Source of the DNA: Pantoea sp. Lij88 | Lineage (GTDB): Bacteria; Pseudomonadota; Gammaproteobacteria; Enterobacterales; Enterobacteriaceae | DNA: 64,000 bases | Reading direction: 5' to 3' | Assembly (NCBI RefSeq): GCF_030062155.1 | Contig: NZ_CP118269.1 | Coordinates: 1,178,001-1,242,000, forward strand | In this document: piece after piece, positions 18,826-28,534 of the stretch | Position numbering within the stretch: position 1 is the first letter of the stretch | Layout: every line of letters begins with the position of its first letter | Made by a program: the position numbers and the translations under genes | Notes under the pieces: model-generated | What the model saw: only the letters and a program-made list of their open reading frames with translations | Told to the model about the DNA's origin: nothing | The model's database searches: none

Positions 18826-19236
18826 CGTCAAGGGTGTGTTAACACACAACCAGAGCTTGCTGGTTTTCATAATAATGCATTTGCCTGTACTTATACTATT
18901 AGTGAAAGTGCCGATGTTGCAAATTATTATGCCTTTTTTGTGTTCTCTGAGGCCACAAAAAGCGGGGATGCATATTCTGAGTTTATGTTAGCAAGGATGT
19001 ATATTGACTGTAACCACCCTGTAATTAGTGATGCTCCTCGTCAATGTAAGAAAATGAAGTTACCTGAGGATAATTTTAGCATGGTGATGAAACTCTATCT
19101 GTCAGTGGCCGAGAAAAATAACAGAAATTCAATTTTTGAATTGATGAGTTTTTATAAATATGGCCTGTGTAGCATTCAAAAAAATTAAAGTGAATATTTC
19201 ACATGGCGTAAAAAGCTGAGTGAGTCTGCAAACTAA
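18826..19236 (+). pseudogene. remnant of a Sel1-like repeat lipoprotein, possible old immunity gene
   Basis: An open frame begins right after a stop at 18823-18825 with 'RQGCVNTQPELAG', which looks like the end of a lipobox whose signal peptide has been cut away. It continues through Sel1-like helical repeats ('ATKSGDAYSEFMLARMYID', 'FSMVMKLYLSVAEKNNRNS') to a TAA at 19186-19188. The same frame resumes at once with 'SEYFTWRKKLSESAN' and a final stop at 19234-19236, a typical Sel1-protein ending. There is no proper start, although a GTG at 18940 exists. A truncated and stop-interrupted gene is the simplest reading. Sel1-type lipoproteins are common T6SS immunity proteins, so this may be a third immunity relic. 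Confidence 0.6.
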
Positions 19237-19260
19237 CAATGTAGCGATTCAGGAGACTAT

Positions 19261-19527
19261 ATGTCTAAAGGATTTGTATTGCTCGGAGATAAAACTACTC
19301 ACGGCGGTGAGGTTATATCTGCATCTTCGACCATAATTGTGAACGGAAATAAAGTGGCTCTTGTTGGCGATGAAATTAATTGCCCTGTCGATGGGCATGG
19401 TGTCAATGCCATTATTCAAGGATCACCGGAATGGATCTCTGATGGGAAGTCTGTTGTTGTGGATGGCTGTGAATGTGAATGTGGCTGCCATGTTATCTCA
19501 AGTGCGCCGGATTGTTCAGTAGGATAA
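19261..19527 (+). CDS. PAAR-domain spike-tip protein
   Basis: This 88-aa protein is essentially one PAAR domain, opening 'MSKGFVLLGDKTTHGGEVIS' with 'VALVGDEINCPVDGHG' in the middle and a cysteine-rich stretch 'CECECGCH' near the C terminus. PAAR proteins form the pointed zinc-containing tip on the VgrG trimer and may recruit effectors. There is no C-terminal toxin extension. AGGAGA upstream gives a good ribosome-binding site, and the next gene starts 3 bp downstream. Confidence 0.92.
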   Translation: MSKGFVLLGDKTTHGGEVISASSTIIVNGNKVALVGDEINCPVDGHGVNAIIQGSPEWISDGKSVVVDGCECECGCHVISSAPDCSVG

Positions 19528-19530
19528 GTT

Positions 19531-20691
19531 ATGAGCTGGGAGCGTCAGAAAGCCACAATTACTGCAGAGCCACAAGAGCCTTCTCTGATTTTGTGGTTGA
19601 TTGCAGGCCTTATTGCTTTTATTGCCGGAGTTCTGCTCTTTGTTCTCCACGCCAATCAGTTTCTGGGTAAATTGCAAAAATTTAATCTCTGGATTGTTGC
19701 CGGAAGCCCTCTTTTTATCTGGTTCGTGACGATTTGTATTCGCGGCTGGATGTATAACCACGTAATGGATCGTCACCTGTTTGAATCTGATGAAGCAGAT
19801 TATGCACAGCAGCAATGGGGTTCCTGGGCAGGACGTTATCTGGCGGTCCTGTATAGCCGGGTTATCCTGCCTGATGAGTTGACGCCATCCACCTTTCTTA
19901 AGGCTCCTAAAGATCTCGAGCAGGGTGGCTCTCTTTGCCGGCGAATAACGCTTCCTGCTGGTGACGATGCTTTTTCAGCATTGATTGGGGGTCTGGACAT
20001 ATCAGAAGTACAGCGCTTATCTGACCTCCCTTTCCACGCAACCTTACTGACTGATTCACACGATTCTGATGAGACATTGCAGAGAGAATTTTCAACTTGC
20101 TGGCTCCAGTTAGTTGGACAGGCGTTTCCCTTACCGTTACTGACGATTCTTAAAGACCGAACCTTAGACTGGGTGGGCGAACGTCTTAAATCCCCGATTC
20201 TGGATGTTGAGCTTCTGTTGGTTCACCAGACTCAGGGAAGAAATGAGTACAGTGATTCGCTCTCGGCTTTAATGCTGACCTCTGATGATGTGGCAACAAA
20301 ATATCAGCTTAACCATCCTGCCCGCCTGCTTCGGCCTATGTCGCTTGAATCAACCCAAATATTGAGTGAAGAGCTCAATACCTTTTTCTCGACCCAGTCA
20401 CAGGCTATTGCTGCGTGTGCAATTGTGGGCGACAGCATGGAGTGGGGGGATGATTTTTCCACTCTTCTGGCCAGTGCAAAAAAATATGAAGGCAGCTGGA
20501 AACCCCAGCAGTGCCACTGGTTAGAGAAATATGCCGGACTCAGCGGTCCCTTCTCACCGTGGATTATGGCCGCCGTCGTCAGTGATATAGCCGTGCTCAC
20601 AAAAGAAAACTGCCTGATGCTTTCGGGTGACAAAGAGCAGCGATTTGTAAATACCGTAACGACAGGGAATCGGATGAATGGCAAAGGATAA
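19531..20691 (+). CDS. conserved T6SS-associated membrane protein, function unknown
   Basis: This 386-aa protein has two hydrophobic segments near the N terminus (about residues 19-41 and 50-70) and a large soluble C-terminal domain of about 310 aa with no motif I recognise. It lies between PAAR and tssM and overlaps the tssM start by 14 bp, so it is co-translated with the membrane-complex core. I infer an accessory part or stabiliser of the membrane complex, but nothing in the sequence shows a specific role. Confidence 0.7.
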   Translation: MSWERQKATITAEPQEPSLILWLIAGLIAFIAGVLLFVLHANQFLGKLQKFNLWIVAGSPLFIWFVTICIRGWMYNHVMDRHLFESDEADYAQQQWGSWAGRYLAVLYSRVILPDELTPSTFLKAPKDLEQGGSLCRRITLPAGDDAFSALIGGLDISEVQRLSDLPFHATLLTDSHDSDETLQREFSTCWLQLVGQAFPLPLLTILKDRTLDWVGERLKSPILDVELLLVHQTQGRNEYSDSLSALMLTSDDVATKYQLNHPARLLRPMSLESTQILSEELNTFFSTQSQAIAACAIVGDSMEWGDDFSTLLASAKKYEGSWKPQQCHWLEKYAGLSGPFSPWIMAAVVSDIAVLTKENCLMLSGDKEQRFVNTVTTGNRMNGKG

Positions 20692-23600
20692 CTCAGTGTG
20701 GCGAGGCAACTGGGGACGAATCAGTATTACCGCGTTGATTACAGTTGCGGTAGCTTTGGTTATCTGGAAAAAGGGTGATGTGTTCGGACTGACCAGTCAT
20801 GGCCTTAAGTTTCTGATATTTGTGGCGGTGATAATCCTTCTGCTGCTTGTCCGCCATGGCAAAACTATTAGCCTCTCGATTAAACAGCAGTGGTCACGTT
20901 TTCAGGCAAAGCGTCAATGTGTTCTGCCCGTCGATGAGGGGCGTGTTGAGCAGACTGCCCCCCGTAACGTTACCGTCGACACCATCCGTGACGCCATGCA
21001 TAACCTCTACGGTCGACGCTGGGGCCGTAAAACACGCATCCTGCTGATAACCGGCAAAGTCGCTGAGGTGGAGCAGCTGACCCCAGGTCTTACAGTTCAG
21101 CTCTGGCAGGAAGATCGCGGCACATTGTTGCTGTGGGGCGGTGACCTTAATACGCCAGCAGACAGTGCCTGGCTGACCGCGCTGCGAAAACTGCGCCGCC
21201 GTCCGGTGGATGGTCTGGTGTGGGTCACTTCAGCCCTTGATCAGCTCTCAGCACCCGGGCTGGAACAGCCGCTCCCGGTACCGTCTGAAAGCACCATGGA
21301 TTCCCTGTCTCACGCCATCAGCGCGCGTATGGAAACGCTTGGCTGGAAACTCCCGCTGTATGTCTGGTCCCTGCACCCGCGCGCCGGTAAGCCGGAAGGG
21401 CGCATTACGCAGGCGACCGGCTGTCTGTTACCTGCCGGCTGTCGTACCGAAGGGCTGGCAGAGCAACTCTCCGCCCTGACGCCGGATTTGACTTCACAGG
21501 GCCTGCAGCAGACCTGTGGTGAAGTGAAACATAACTTCCTGCTGATGCTGGCTCACCAGCTCATTCGTGAGCCACAAAGCGTGACCGCGCCGCTGTCGCT
21601 GATGCTCAATCCGTACCGCCCGCTGCCGCTGGCCGGGGTGGTGTTCAGTCAGCCCTCTGCCGGTGCCGAACGTGCCGTGCCGCACCACTGGGGCATGGAC
21701 AGGCGCTGGGATGTCCTGCCTGAGTCTGTCCGGGCGCTGCCTGCCGGACTGCGTCCACGCAAGCCGGGCATTCCCTGGCGTAAAGTGTTTGCGTCGGTTA
21801 TCGCTGTGGCGATGGTGGGCTGGGCTGCGTGGATGGGCATCGCGTATGTCGCCAACCGCAGCCAGGTTAACGGCGCGAATGCCCAGGCCGCACTTGCCGC
21901 CCGGCATAATCAGCCGCTGGAGCAGCGCCTGCACGCGCTGTCTGAACTGCAGAAAACGCTGGCCCGTCTGCAGTACCGTTCTGAGCATGGTGTGCCGTGG
22001 TACGAACAAGCCGGGCTGAGTCAGAACAATGCGCTGCTGGCGGCACTCTGGCCACGCTATCAGGAGAGCGCGCTGCCGCTGCTGCGGGATGCGGCCGCAG
22101 ACCACCTGCAGAAGCAGCTCAGTGCCTTTAATGCGCTGCCGCCGGGCAGTCTGTTGCGTGAGCAGATGGCAAAAACCACCTATGCCCAGCTCAGGCTCTA
22201 CCTGATGCTGGCCCGTCCGGAACACATGGACGCCGCCTGGTTCAGTTCGGCGCTGCTGCACAACTGGCCGAAGCGTGACGGTGTGAAAGATGGCGTCTGG
22301 CAGAGCATGGCTCCGTCACTGCTGTCGTTCTATGGCGCGCAGCTGGTTGCGCATCCTGAGTGGAAACTCCGTGCTGATGAAAACATGGTCAGCCAGGCGC
22401 GTTCCCTGCTGGTTCGCCTGATAGGCGTACGTAACAGTGAATCGACCCTCTATCAGAAGATGCTCTCCCAGGTGGCACATCTTTACGCCGATATGCGCCT
22501 TGAAGACATGACCGGTGATACCGATGCATCCCGCCTGTTCAGCACCACCGAAATTGTACCAGGCATGTTTACCCGTCAGGCCTGGGAGCAGGCCGTTCAG
22601 CCCGCCATCGAGAAGGTGGTGAAGGCCCGCCGGGACGAGCTCGACTGGGTACTCACGGATAGCAAGCGTCAGGTGAATAAACAGGACGAGACCTCGCCAG
22701 AAGCGCTGAAAAAACGCCTGACGGAGCGTTACTTCGCCGATTTTAGCAGCGCCTGGCTGGCGTTCCTCAACAGCCTGCGCTGGAACCAGGCCACCACGCT
22801 GTCGGATTCCATTGACCAGCTGACCCTGATGGCCGACGTGCGCCAGTCACCGCTAGTGGCGCTGATGAATACCCTGAACGTACAAGGGCGTACCGGACAG
22901 ACCGGGGAGGCGATTTCAGACTCCCTTGTGAAATCGGCGAAAAACCTGCTCGGGGGTGACAACAAGGATGCCATTGACCAGAGTGCCGGCGTTCACGGTC
23001 CGCTGGATGCAACCTTCGGTCCGGTGCTGACGCTGATGGACAGGAACCGTACGGGTGCACAGGAGTTGAGCCTGCAGTCGTACCTGACCCGGGTGACGCA
23101 GGTGCGTCTGCGTCTGCAGCAGGTGACCAATGCTGCCGATCCGCAGGCCATGACCCAGACCATTGCTCAGACGGTATTCCAGGGCAAGGCCGTGGACCTC
23201 ACGGAAACCCGCGACTACGGCAGTCTGATTGCCGCAGGGCTCGGTCAGGAGTGGAGCGGCTTTGGCCGGACGGTGTTTGTGAACCCGATGGAGCAGGCCT
23301 GGCAGCAAGTGCTGACCCCGGCAGCCGACAGCCTCAATGCCCAGTGGCAGCAGGCGGTGGTGGCTGAGTGGAACAGTGCCTTTGGTGGGCGTTATCCTTT
23401 TAACAACTCTGGTAGCGATGTCTCCCTGCCGCTGCTGGCCAAATACCTCAACGCGGATGCCGGGCGTATCGCTCAGTTCCTGCAGACCCGCCTCAAAGGC
23501 GTGCTGCATAAAGAGGGCAACCACTGGGTACCGGACAGTATCAACTCGCAGGGACTGGTCTTTAACCCCGCGTTCCTTGATGCCATCAACACGCTGGGCC

Positions 23601-24097
23601 ATATCTCGGATGTTGCGTTCATCGAAGGTAATGCCGGGCTGAACTTCGAACTGCGACCGGGTACGGCCGCAGGCGTAATGCAGACTGACATGATTATCGA
23701 CAGCCAGAAGCTGACCTATGTGAACCAGCTGCCGGCGTGGAAGAGCTTTACCTGGCCTGCAGACACGGAAGCGCCGGGTGCCAGCTTAAGCTGGATAAGT
23801 ACGCAGGCAGGCACCCGTCAGTACGCCGATATTCCGGGGGCCTGGGGCTGGATTCGCCTGCTCGATAAGGTGGCGGTCAGTGCTTACCCGGGGGTGGGCA
23901 GCAGTTACAGACTGAGCTGGAAAGCCCCGGACGGCCGCTTGCTCAATTACACCCTGCGTACCGAAGCGGGTGAGGGTCCGCTTGCGCTACTGAAACTGCG
24001 CAATTTCCGTCTGCCGGAGACCATCTTCAGCACCACCGGTGTTGCACCGTCAGACCCGGCAGCCGATACAGCCAGTGACGACGGGGAGGTGTACTGA
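20678..24097 (+). CDS. tssM: TssM (IcmF family), T6SS inner-membrane/periplasmic channel component
   Basis: TssM spans the inner membrane and reaches TssJ through a large periplasmic domain, forming the trans-envelope channel. The 1139-aa product has N-terminal hydrophobic segments (about residues 11-28 and 37-55), a cytoplasmic domain, another membrane segment near residues 370-388 ('KVFASVIAVAMVGWAAWMGI') and a long periplasmic region. I see no GxxGxGK[ST] Walker A motif in the cytoplasmic loop, so this is probably one of the non-ATP-binding TssM variants. It overlaps its neighbours: 14 bp with the preceding gene and TGATG with tssA. Confidence 0.96.
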   Translation: MAKDNSVWRGNWGRISITALITVAVALVIWKKGDVFGLTSHGLKFLIFVAVIILLLLVRHGKTISLSIKQQWSRFQAKRQCVLPVDEGRVEQTAPRNVTVDTIRDAMHNLYGRRWGRKTRILLITGKVAEVEQLTPGLTVQLWQEDRGTLLLWGGDLNTPADSAWLTALRKLRRRPVDGLVWVTSALDQLSAPGLEQPLPVPSESTMDSLSHAISARMETLGWKLPLYVWSLHPRAGKPEGRITQATGCLLPAGCRTEGLAEQLSALTPDLTSQGLQQTCGEVKHNFLLMLAHQLIREPQSVTAPLSLMLNPYRPLPLAGVVFSQPSAGAERAVPHHWGMDRRWDVLPESVRALPAGLRPRKPGIPWRKVFASVIAVAMVGWAAWMGIAYVANRSQVNGANAQAALAARHNQPLEQRLHALSELQKTLARLQYRSEHGVPWYEQAGLSQNNALLAALWPRYQESALPLLRDAAADHLQKQLSAFNALPPGSLLREQMAKTTYAQLRLYLMLARPEHMDAAWFSSALLHNWPKRDGVKDGVWQSMAPSLLSFYGAQLVAHPEWKLRADENMVSQARSLLVRLIGVRNSESTLYQKMLSQVAHLYADMRLEDMTGDTDASRLFSTTEIVPGMFTRQAWEQAVQPAIEKVVKARRDELDWVLTDSKRQVNKQDETSPEALKKRLTERYFADFSSAWLAFLNSLRWNQATTLSDSIDQLTLMADVRQSPLVALMNTLNVQGRTGQTGEAISDSLVKSAKNLLGGDNKDAIDQSAGVHGPLDATFGPVLTLMDRNRTGAQELSLQSYLTRVTQVRLRLQQVTNAADPQAMTQTIAQTVFQGKAVDLTETRDYGSLIAAGLGQEWSGFGRTVFVNPMEQAWQQVLTPAADSLNAQWQQAVVAEWNSAFGGRYPFNNSGSDVSLPLLAKYLNADAGRIAQFLQTRLKGVLHKEGNHWVPDSINSQGLVFNPAFLDAINTLGHISDVAFIEGNAGLNFELRPGTAAGVMQTDMIIDSQKLTYVNQLPAWKSFTWPADTEAPGASLSWISTQAGTRQYADIPGAWGWIRLLDKVAVSAYPGVGSSYRLSWKAPDGRLLNYTLRTEAGEGPLALLKLRNFRLPETIFSTTGVAPSDPAADTASDDGEVY

Positions 24098-25692
24098 TGA
24101 GCAAGCTCAATGCCTTACTTAGTGCCTGCCAGACAGAACAGGCACCTCTGCTTGCTGCCACCCGTGAGCGTATGGCGCAGTGGGACAGCTGGTTGCAGCC
24201 GCTGCCCGATTCATCGCCCGTTGGCGAAGACCCCGGTTATGACGATGACTTCCAGCAGATGCGCGAGGAAGTCAACAAACTTTCCGGCGCGGATACCGAA
24301 CTCATCTGCCGGCTGGCAGAGAAGCTGTTGACCACGACCGCCAAAGATATCCGTGTAGCGACCTACTATTGCTGGGCGAAGCTGCACCGCGAAGGTGAGC
24401 AGGGGCTGGCAGAGGGACTCGAACTGCTGGCCGGCCTGCTGGAACGCTTTGATACGCAGCTGCATCCACAACGTGACCGCAGCCGTAAGGCGGCCCTGGA
24501 ATGGCTGGCAGGATCACGAATGACCGACTCGCTTTCCCTCTACCCGGAAGTGGTCAGGAACGATGCGATGCGAACCACCGGTGCGCTGCTGCTGATATCA
24601 CATCTTATTGAGAATGAGCCGGATGAAACCCGTCCTGAACTTAATGCGCTTTACGGCGCGCTGGAAAGTCGTCTGCAGAAAGCGGGGGGCGTGGATGCGG
24701 TGGTACCGCAGAACGCCAGTAGCAGCGAATCACCCTCGTCTGCCAGTCACAACGATGCCCCGGCCATCGGGCGGATCACGTCCGGTCAGGATTTGCTGGC
24801 CCAGGCCCGCACCCTCACCGGATACCTGCGCGAGCAGCCGGACGGCTGGCTGTCAGCACATCATCTGATGAAGAGCCTGCGTCACGACACCCTGCGGGCC
24901 ATCCCGGCCCCGGATGCGCAGGGGCGTACACGCATCGAGCCGCCAAAGGCGGATCAACGTGCGTTACTCAAACGCCTCTACCTGCAACAGAACTGGGCTG
25001 AAATGCTGGAAACGGCCGACAGCACATTTTCCCGCGGTGCCAATCACCTGTGGCTGGATTTGCAGTGGTATATCCACCAGGCACTGATGAAATCCGGCCA
25101 GGAGACGCTGGCCGACATTGTCGCGGCTGATCTGAAAGGACTGTTGTCTCGCTTGTCGGGTCTCGAAACGCTGGCGTTCAGTGACGGCACGCCGTTTGCG
25201 GATGAAGTGACGCTGAACTGGATCCAGCAGAGCGTGCTGGACACCGTCGGCGGTTGGGCTAATGACACGCCAGCCGCTCCGATCACCGCCGGTAACGATG
25301 ACATTCTGGTGCTGGAGCCGGAAGCGTTGGCGCTGGCGGACAGTGAAGGTCCGGATGCCGCGCTGAGCTGGTTACAGACCCGGCCGGGTATGACCACCGC
25401 TCGTCAGAAGTGGCTGCTGCGTCTGCTGATGGGGCGCATTGCCGAGCAGTACGGCAAAAATGAGCTGGCGGCGCACCTGTTTGCCGAACTGGGTGAGCGT
25501 GCCAGAGAAGTGACCCTCAGCAACTGGGAGCCTGAACTGCTGTTTGAGGTTCAGGCCCGCCATCTGAAACTCCTGCGCCTGAAAGCTGGTCGCAGCGAGG
25601 CTGATAAGGCCCGTCTTACACCGGTAATGGACCAGTTACTTGCCGGACTGATCGCTGTCGATCCTGCCCGTGCCGCCGTGCTTTGCGGTTAA
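24097..25692 (+). CDS. tssA: TssA, T6SS assembly and capping protein
   Basis: TssA directs baseplate and sheath assembly. The 531-aa product has an ImpA N-terminal domain (about residues 15-135, with 'PLPDSSPVGEDPGYDDDFQQ' and 'KDIRVATYYCWAKLHREG'), a Ser-rich linker near residues 205-220, and a long VasJ-like helical C-terminal domain. The start overlaps the tssM stop (TGATG). Gene order tssM-tssA-tssF-tssG is conserved in related clusters. Confidence 0.93.
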   Translation: MSKLNALLSACQTEQAPLLAATRERMAQWDSWLQPLPDSSPVGEDPGYDDDFQQMREEVNKLSGADTELICRLAEKLLTTTAKDIRVATYYCWAKLHREGEQGLAEGLELLAGLLERFDTQLHPQRDRSRKAALEWLAGSRMTDSLSLYPEVVRNDAMRTTGALLLISHLIENEPDETRPELNALYGALESRLQKAGGVDAVVPQNASSSESPSSASHNDAPAIGRITSGQDLLAQARTLTGYLREQPDGWLSAHHLMKSLRHDTLRAIPAPDAQGRTRIEPPKADQRALLKRLYLQQNWAEMLETADSTFSRGANHLWLDLQWYIHQALMKSGQETLADIVAADLKGLLSRLSGLETLAFSDGTPFADEVTLNWIQQSVLDTVGGWANDTPAAPITAGNDDILVLEPEALALADSEGPDAALSWLQTRPGMTTARQKWLLRLLMGRIAEQYGKNELAAHLFAELGERAREVTLSNWEPELLFEVQARHLKLLRLKAGRSEADKARLTPVMDQLLAGLIAVDPARAAVLCG

Positions 25693-25712
25693 ATCCACAG
25701 GAACAGAAAGAA

Positions 25713-27476
25713 ATGGAAGATTTGACCCTGCGTTATTTCGACGCGGAAATGCGCTACCTGCGCGAAGCCGCGAAAGAGTTCGCACAAACCCATCCCGATC
25801 GCGCAGCGATGCTCGATCTGGATAAGGCCGGTACACCCGATCCCTATGTTGAACGCCTGCTTGAAGGGTTTGCCTTCTCAATGGGACGGCTTCGGGAGAA
25901 GATTGACGACGACCTGCCGGAACTGACTGAAGGGCTGGTCAGCATGCTCTGGCCACACTACCTGCGTACCATTCCGTCTCTCTCGGTAGTGGTGTTCGAG
26001 CCCGCGCTTCAGGCCGTGAAGATGGCGGAAGTGATGCCCGCGGGTCTGGAAGTCTACTCCCGCCCGGTGGGGCCGAAAAACACGGTCTGCCGCTACCGTA
26101 CCACGCAGGATGTGATGCTCAACCCGCTGAATATCTCAGGGGTGGCCATGACTACTGAGCCTGACGGGCGCTCGATGCTGCGGATGCGTTTTGCCTGCAG
26201 CACCCAGGCGGACTGGTCTCATGCTGACCTCAGCCACCTGAGCCTCTATCTCGGGGCGGATGTATCCGTCAGCAGCCAGCTGCACCTGATGCTGACCAGA
26301 CGGCAGGCTGCTCTGTATATGCGTCTGCCCGGGCAAATCGACCGTATTCGCCTTGACGGCTACTTCTCGCCAGGAGGATTTGCGGAGGTAGACGGGCTGT
26401 GGCCGAAGGGCGATACCGCCTTCAGTGGTTACCAGCTGCTGCTGGAGTATTTCACCTTCCGCGACAAGTTTATGTTTGTCCACCTCAATGGCCTGGACGA
26501 TATCAGACCGCCTGCCGGGGCAGAGTACTTCGACATCGAAGTCGTGTTCAGCACGCCGTGGGCATCAGACCTGCCGGTTACCGATGACGCGGTTCGTCTG
26601 CACTGTGTGCCGGTGATTAACCTGTTCACGCTGGAAGCCGACCCGCTCACTATTACCGGGCTTGAAAGCGAGTACCTGCTGCGTCCTAAGCGACTGCACG
26701 ACGGACACACCGAGATTTATGCCGTTGATTCGGTCACCGGCTCAAACCGCACCAGTGATGCCGAATACGTGCCGTTCAGCAGTTTCCGCCACAAGGGCGG
26801 GATGATGCGCCGTCACGCACCTCCTCGCTATTACCATACTCGTGTAAAGCGCGGTGTCACCGGGCTGTATGACACCTGGCTGATTCTGGGGGGCCACCAG
26901 TGGGAAGATGACCGTTTATTTGAGCGTGAAGCCGTGTCGCTGCAAATCACCGGCACTAACGGCCAGTTGCCGCGTCGTGCGCTGCAGAGCACGCTGCTGG
27001 ACCGCTGTGAACAGGTGGTCAGTACACCGCTTTCAGTACGCAACCTCTGCAAACCGACGCTGCCGGTTTATCCGCCAGCGGAAGACCGTTTCCACTGGCG
27101 GGTACTGAGTCATCTGGGTTCCGGATTCCTGAACATGATGAGCTCCGCTGAAGTGCTGCGCGGGACTCTGGCACTCTATAACTGGCAGGAAGATGAGCTG
27201 AACACCCGGCGTCTGGAGGCGATTCAGCAGGTGGAGCACCACCGCCTGCAACGTTTTGAGCAGGGCTACCTGCTGCGGGGGCTGGATATCGAAGTGACCC
27301 TCGACAGCAACGGCTTCACCGGCGAGGGCGATATTCACCTGTTCGGTGAAATGCTCAACCGCTTCTTTGCGCTGTATGCGGACATGAACCAGTTCAACCA
27401 GCTCACCCTCATTATTCAGCCAGAAGGAAAATGCATCCGGTGGAAAGAGAATCACAGTCCACGCCTGCCCGGCTGA
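25713..27476 (+). CDS. tssF: TssF, T6SS baseplate component
   Basis: TssF forms the baseplate wedge with TssG and TssE. I use the ATG at 25713, giving 587 aa starting 'MEDLTLRYFDAEMRYLREAA', the usual TssF N terminus; the longer frame begins with a TTG inside the end of tssA and has no support. A characteristic early block is 'PDPYVERLLEGFAFSMGRLR' (about residues 41-60). The 3' end overlaps the proposed tssG start by 46 bp. Confidence 0.95.
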   Translation: MEDLTLRYFDAEMRYLREAAKEFAQTHPDRAAMLDLDKAGTPDPYVERLLEGFAFSMGRLREKIDDDLPELTEGLVSMLWPHYLRTIPSLSVVVFEPALQAVKMAEVMPAGLEVYSRPVGPKNTVCRYRTTQDVMLNPLNISGVAMTTEPDGRSMLRMRFACSTQADWSHADLSHLSLYLGADVSVSSQLHLMLTRRQAALYMRLPGQIDRIRLDGYFSPGGFAEVDGLWPKGDTAFSGYQLLLEYFTFRDKFMFVHLNGLDDIRPPAGAEYFDIEVVFSTPWASDLPVTDDAVRLHCVPVINLFTLEADPLTITGLESEYLLRPKRLHDGHTEIYAVDSVTGSNRTSDAEYVPFSSFRHKGGMMRRHAPPRYYHTRVKRGVTGLYDTWLILGGHQWEDDRLFEREAVSLQITGTNGQLPRRALQSTLLDRCEQVVSTPLSVRNLCKPTLPVYPPAEDRFHWRVLSHLGSGFLNMMSSAEVLRGTLALYNWQEDELNTRRLEAIQQVEHHRLQRFEQGYLLRGLDIEVTLDSNGFTGEGDIHLFGEMLNRFFALYADMNQFNQLTLIIQPEGKCIRWKENHSPRLPG

Positions 27477-28534
27477 TAACACAGCTGGGTGACCGGCTGC
27501 CGTATATCAACTTTTACCGCTTCTGCCAGTTGCTGGAGCAGAGCCAGCCGGATAAACCGGTCACCGGCAGTACCTGGCAGGTACGTCATGAACCGGTGCG
27601 TTTTCGGCCACATCCGGGGATGGGCTTTCCGGCATCTGAAATCAAAGAGATTGAGCAGTCTGAGCATTCGCATCTGCCGCCGACGGTGCGCATCACCTTT
27701 ATGGGACTTTACGGCGTGGAGTCCCCGCTGCCGACGCACTATATCGATGACATCACCCAGCACCGCGAAGGCTATGACGCCACGGCGGATTTCCTCGATA
27801 TCTTCAACCACCGGCTGATTGCCCAGTACTACCGCATATGGCGCAAATACTCTTATCCGGCGAGCTTCGAAGCCGGCGGTAAGGACAACATCTCGCAGTA
27901 TCTGCTGGGCCTGGCAGGCCTTGGTATTGACGGCTGCACGGACAGCATCGCCGCCCCGGCTTCGCGCTTTCTGGCGCTGCTGCCGGTCATGTTGCTGCCG
28001 GGGCGTACCGCAGAAGGCATGGCCTCGCTGGTGCGCCTGCTGGCACCCAATACGCAGGTAAAAATCTGGCACCACGATAAGCGCCGTGTGCCGCTGAAGA
28101 AGCCCCTGACCATGAGCGTCAGCCAGTCCGTCACGCTGACAAACCGTCCGGTGATGGGCAGCTATGCCTCCGACGTGAACAGCCAGGTGCTGATGCGCCT
28201 GACGACCAGGGCCCCGGCTGAAGTACAGGGCTGGCTACCGGGCGGGGAGCTTCACACGGATTTAATGGCGTTGCTGCATGTGTACCTTGGGTCACGGCTC
28301 GATGTCCGCCTGCAGTTGTGTGTTGACCGCAGCCTGCTGCCGGACGCGACCATGAGCACTCAACCCAAAGCGGGTGCAGTGCAACTGGGCCGCACCGCCG
28401 TGATGCGGCCGTTGAATGCGGCGAACACAGTCACGCACCCCAAAACTATAACCATCAGTCTGGGCCGCTATGAGCGGGTACAGGAAAATATTCACCACAG
28501 GGAGACCGATGAAGATGGCGATTATCGCTGGTAA
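27431..28534 (+). CDS. tssG: TssG, T6SS baseplate component
   Basis: TssG binds TssF and links the wedge to VgrG. The 367-aa product contains the family signatures 'INFYRFCQLLEQSQP' near the N terminus, 'FMGLYGVESPLPTHYID' (about residue 89 onwards) and 'HRLIAQYYRIWRKY'. The start at 27431 has AAGGA close upstream and lies inside the tssF 3' end; such overlaps are usual for this pair. Its own 3' end overlaps the tssJ start. Confidence 0.95.
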   Translation: MHPVERESQSTPARLITQLGDRLPYINFYRFCQLLEQSQPDKPVTGSTWQVRHEPVRFRPHPGMGFPASEIKEIEQSEHSHLPPTVRITFMGLYGVESPLPTHYIDDITQHREGYDATADFLDIFNHRLIAQYYRIWRKYSYPASFEAGGKDNISQYLLGLAGLGIDGCTDSIAAPASRFLALLPVMLLPGRTAEGMASLVRLLAPNTQVKIWHHDKRRVPLKKPLTMSVSQSVTLTNRPVMGSYASDVNSQVLMRLTTRAPAEVQGWLPGGELHTDLMALLHVYLGSRLDVRLQLCVDRSLLPDATMSTQPKAGAVQLGRTAVMRPLNAANTVTHPKTITISLGRYERVQENIHHRETDEDGDYRW

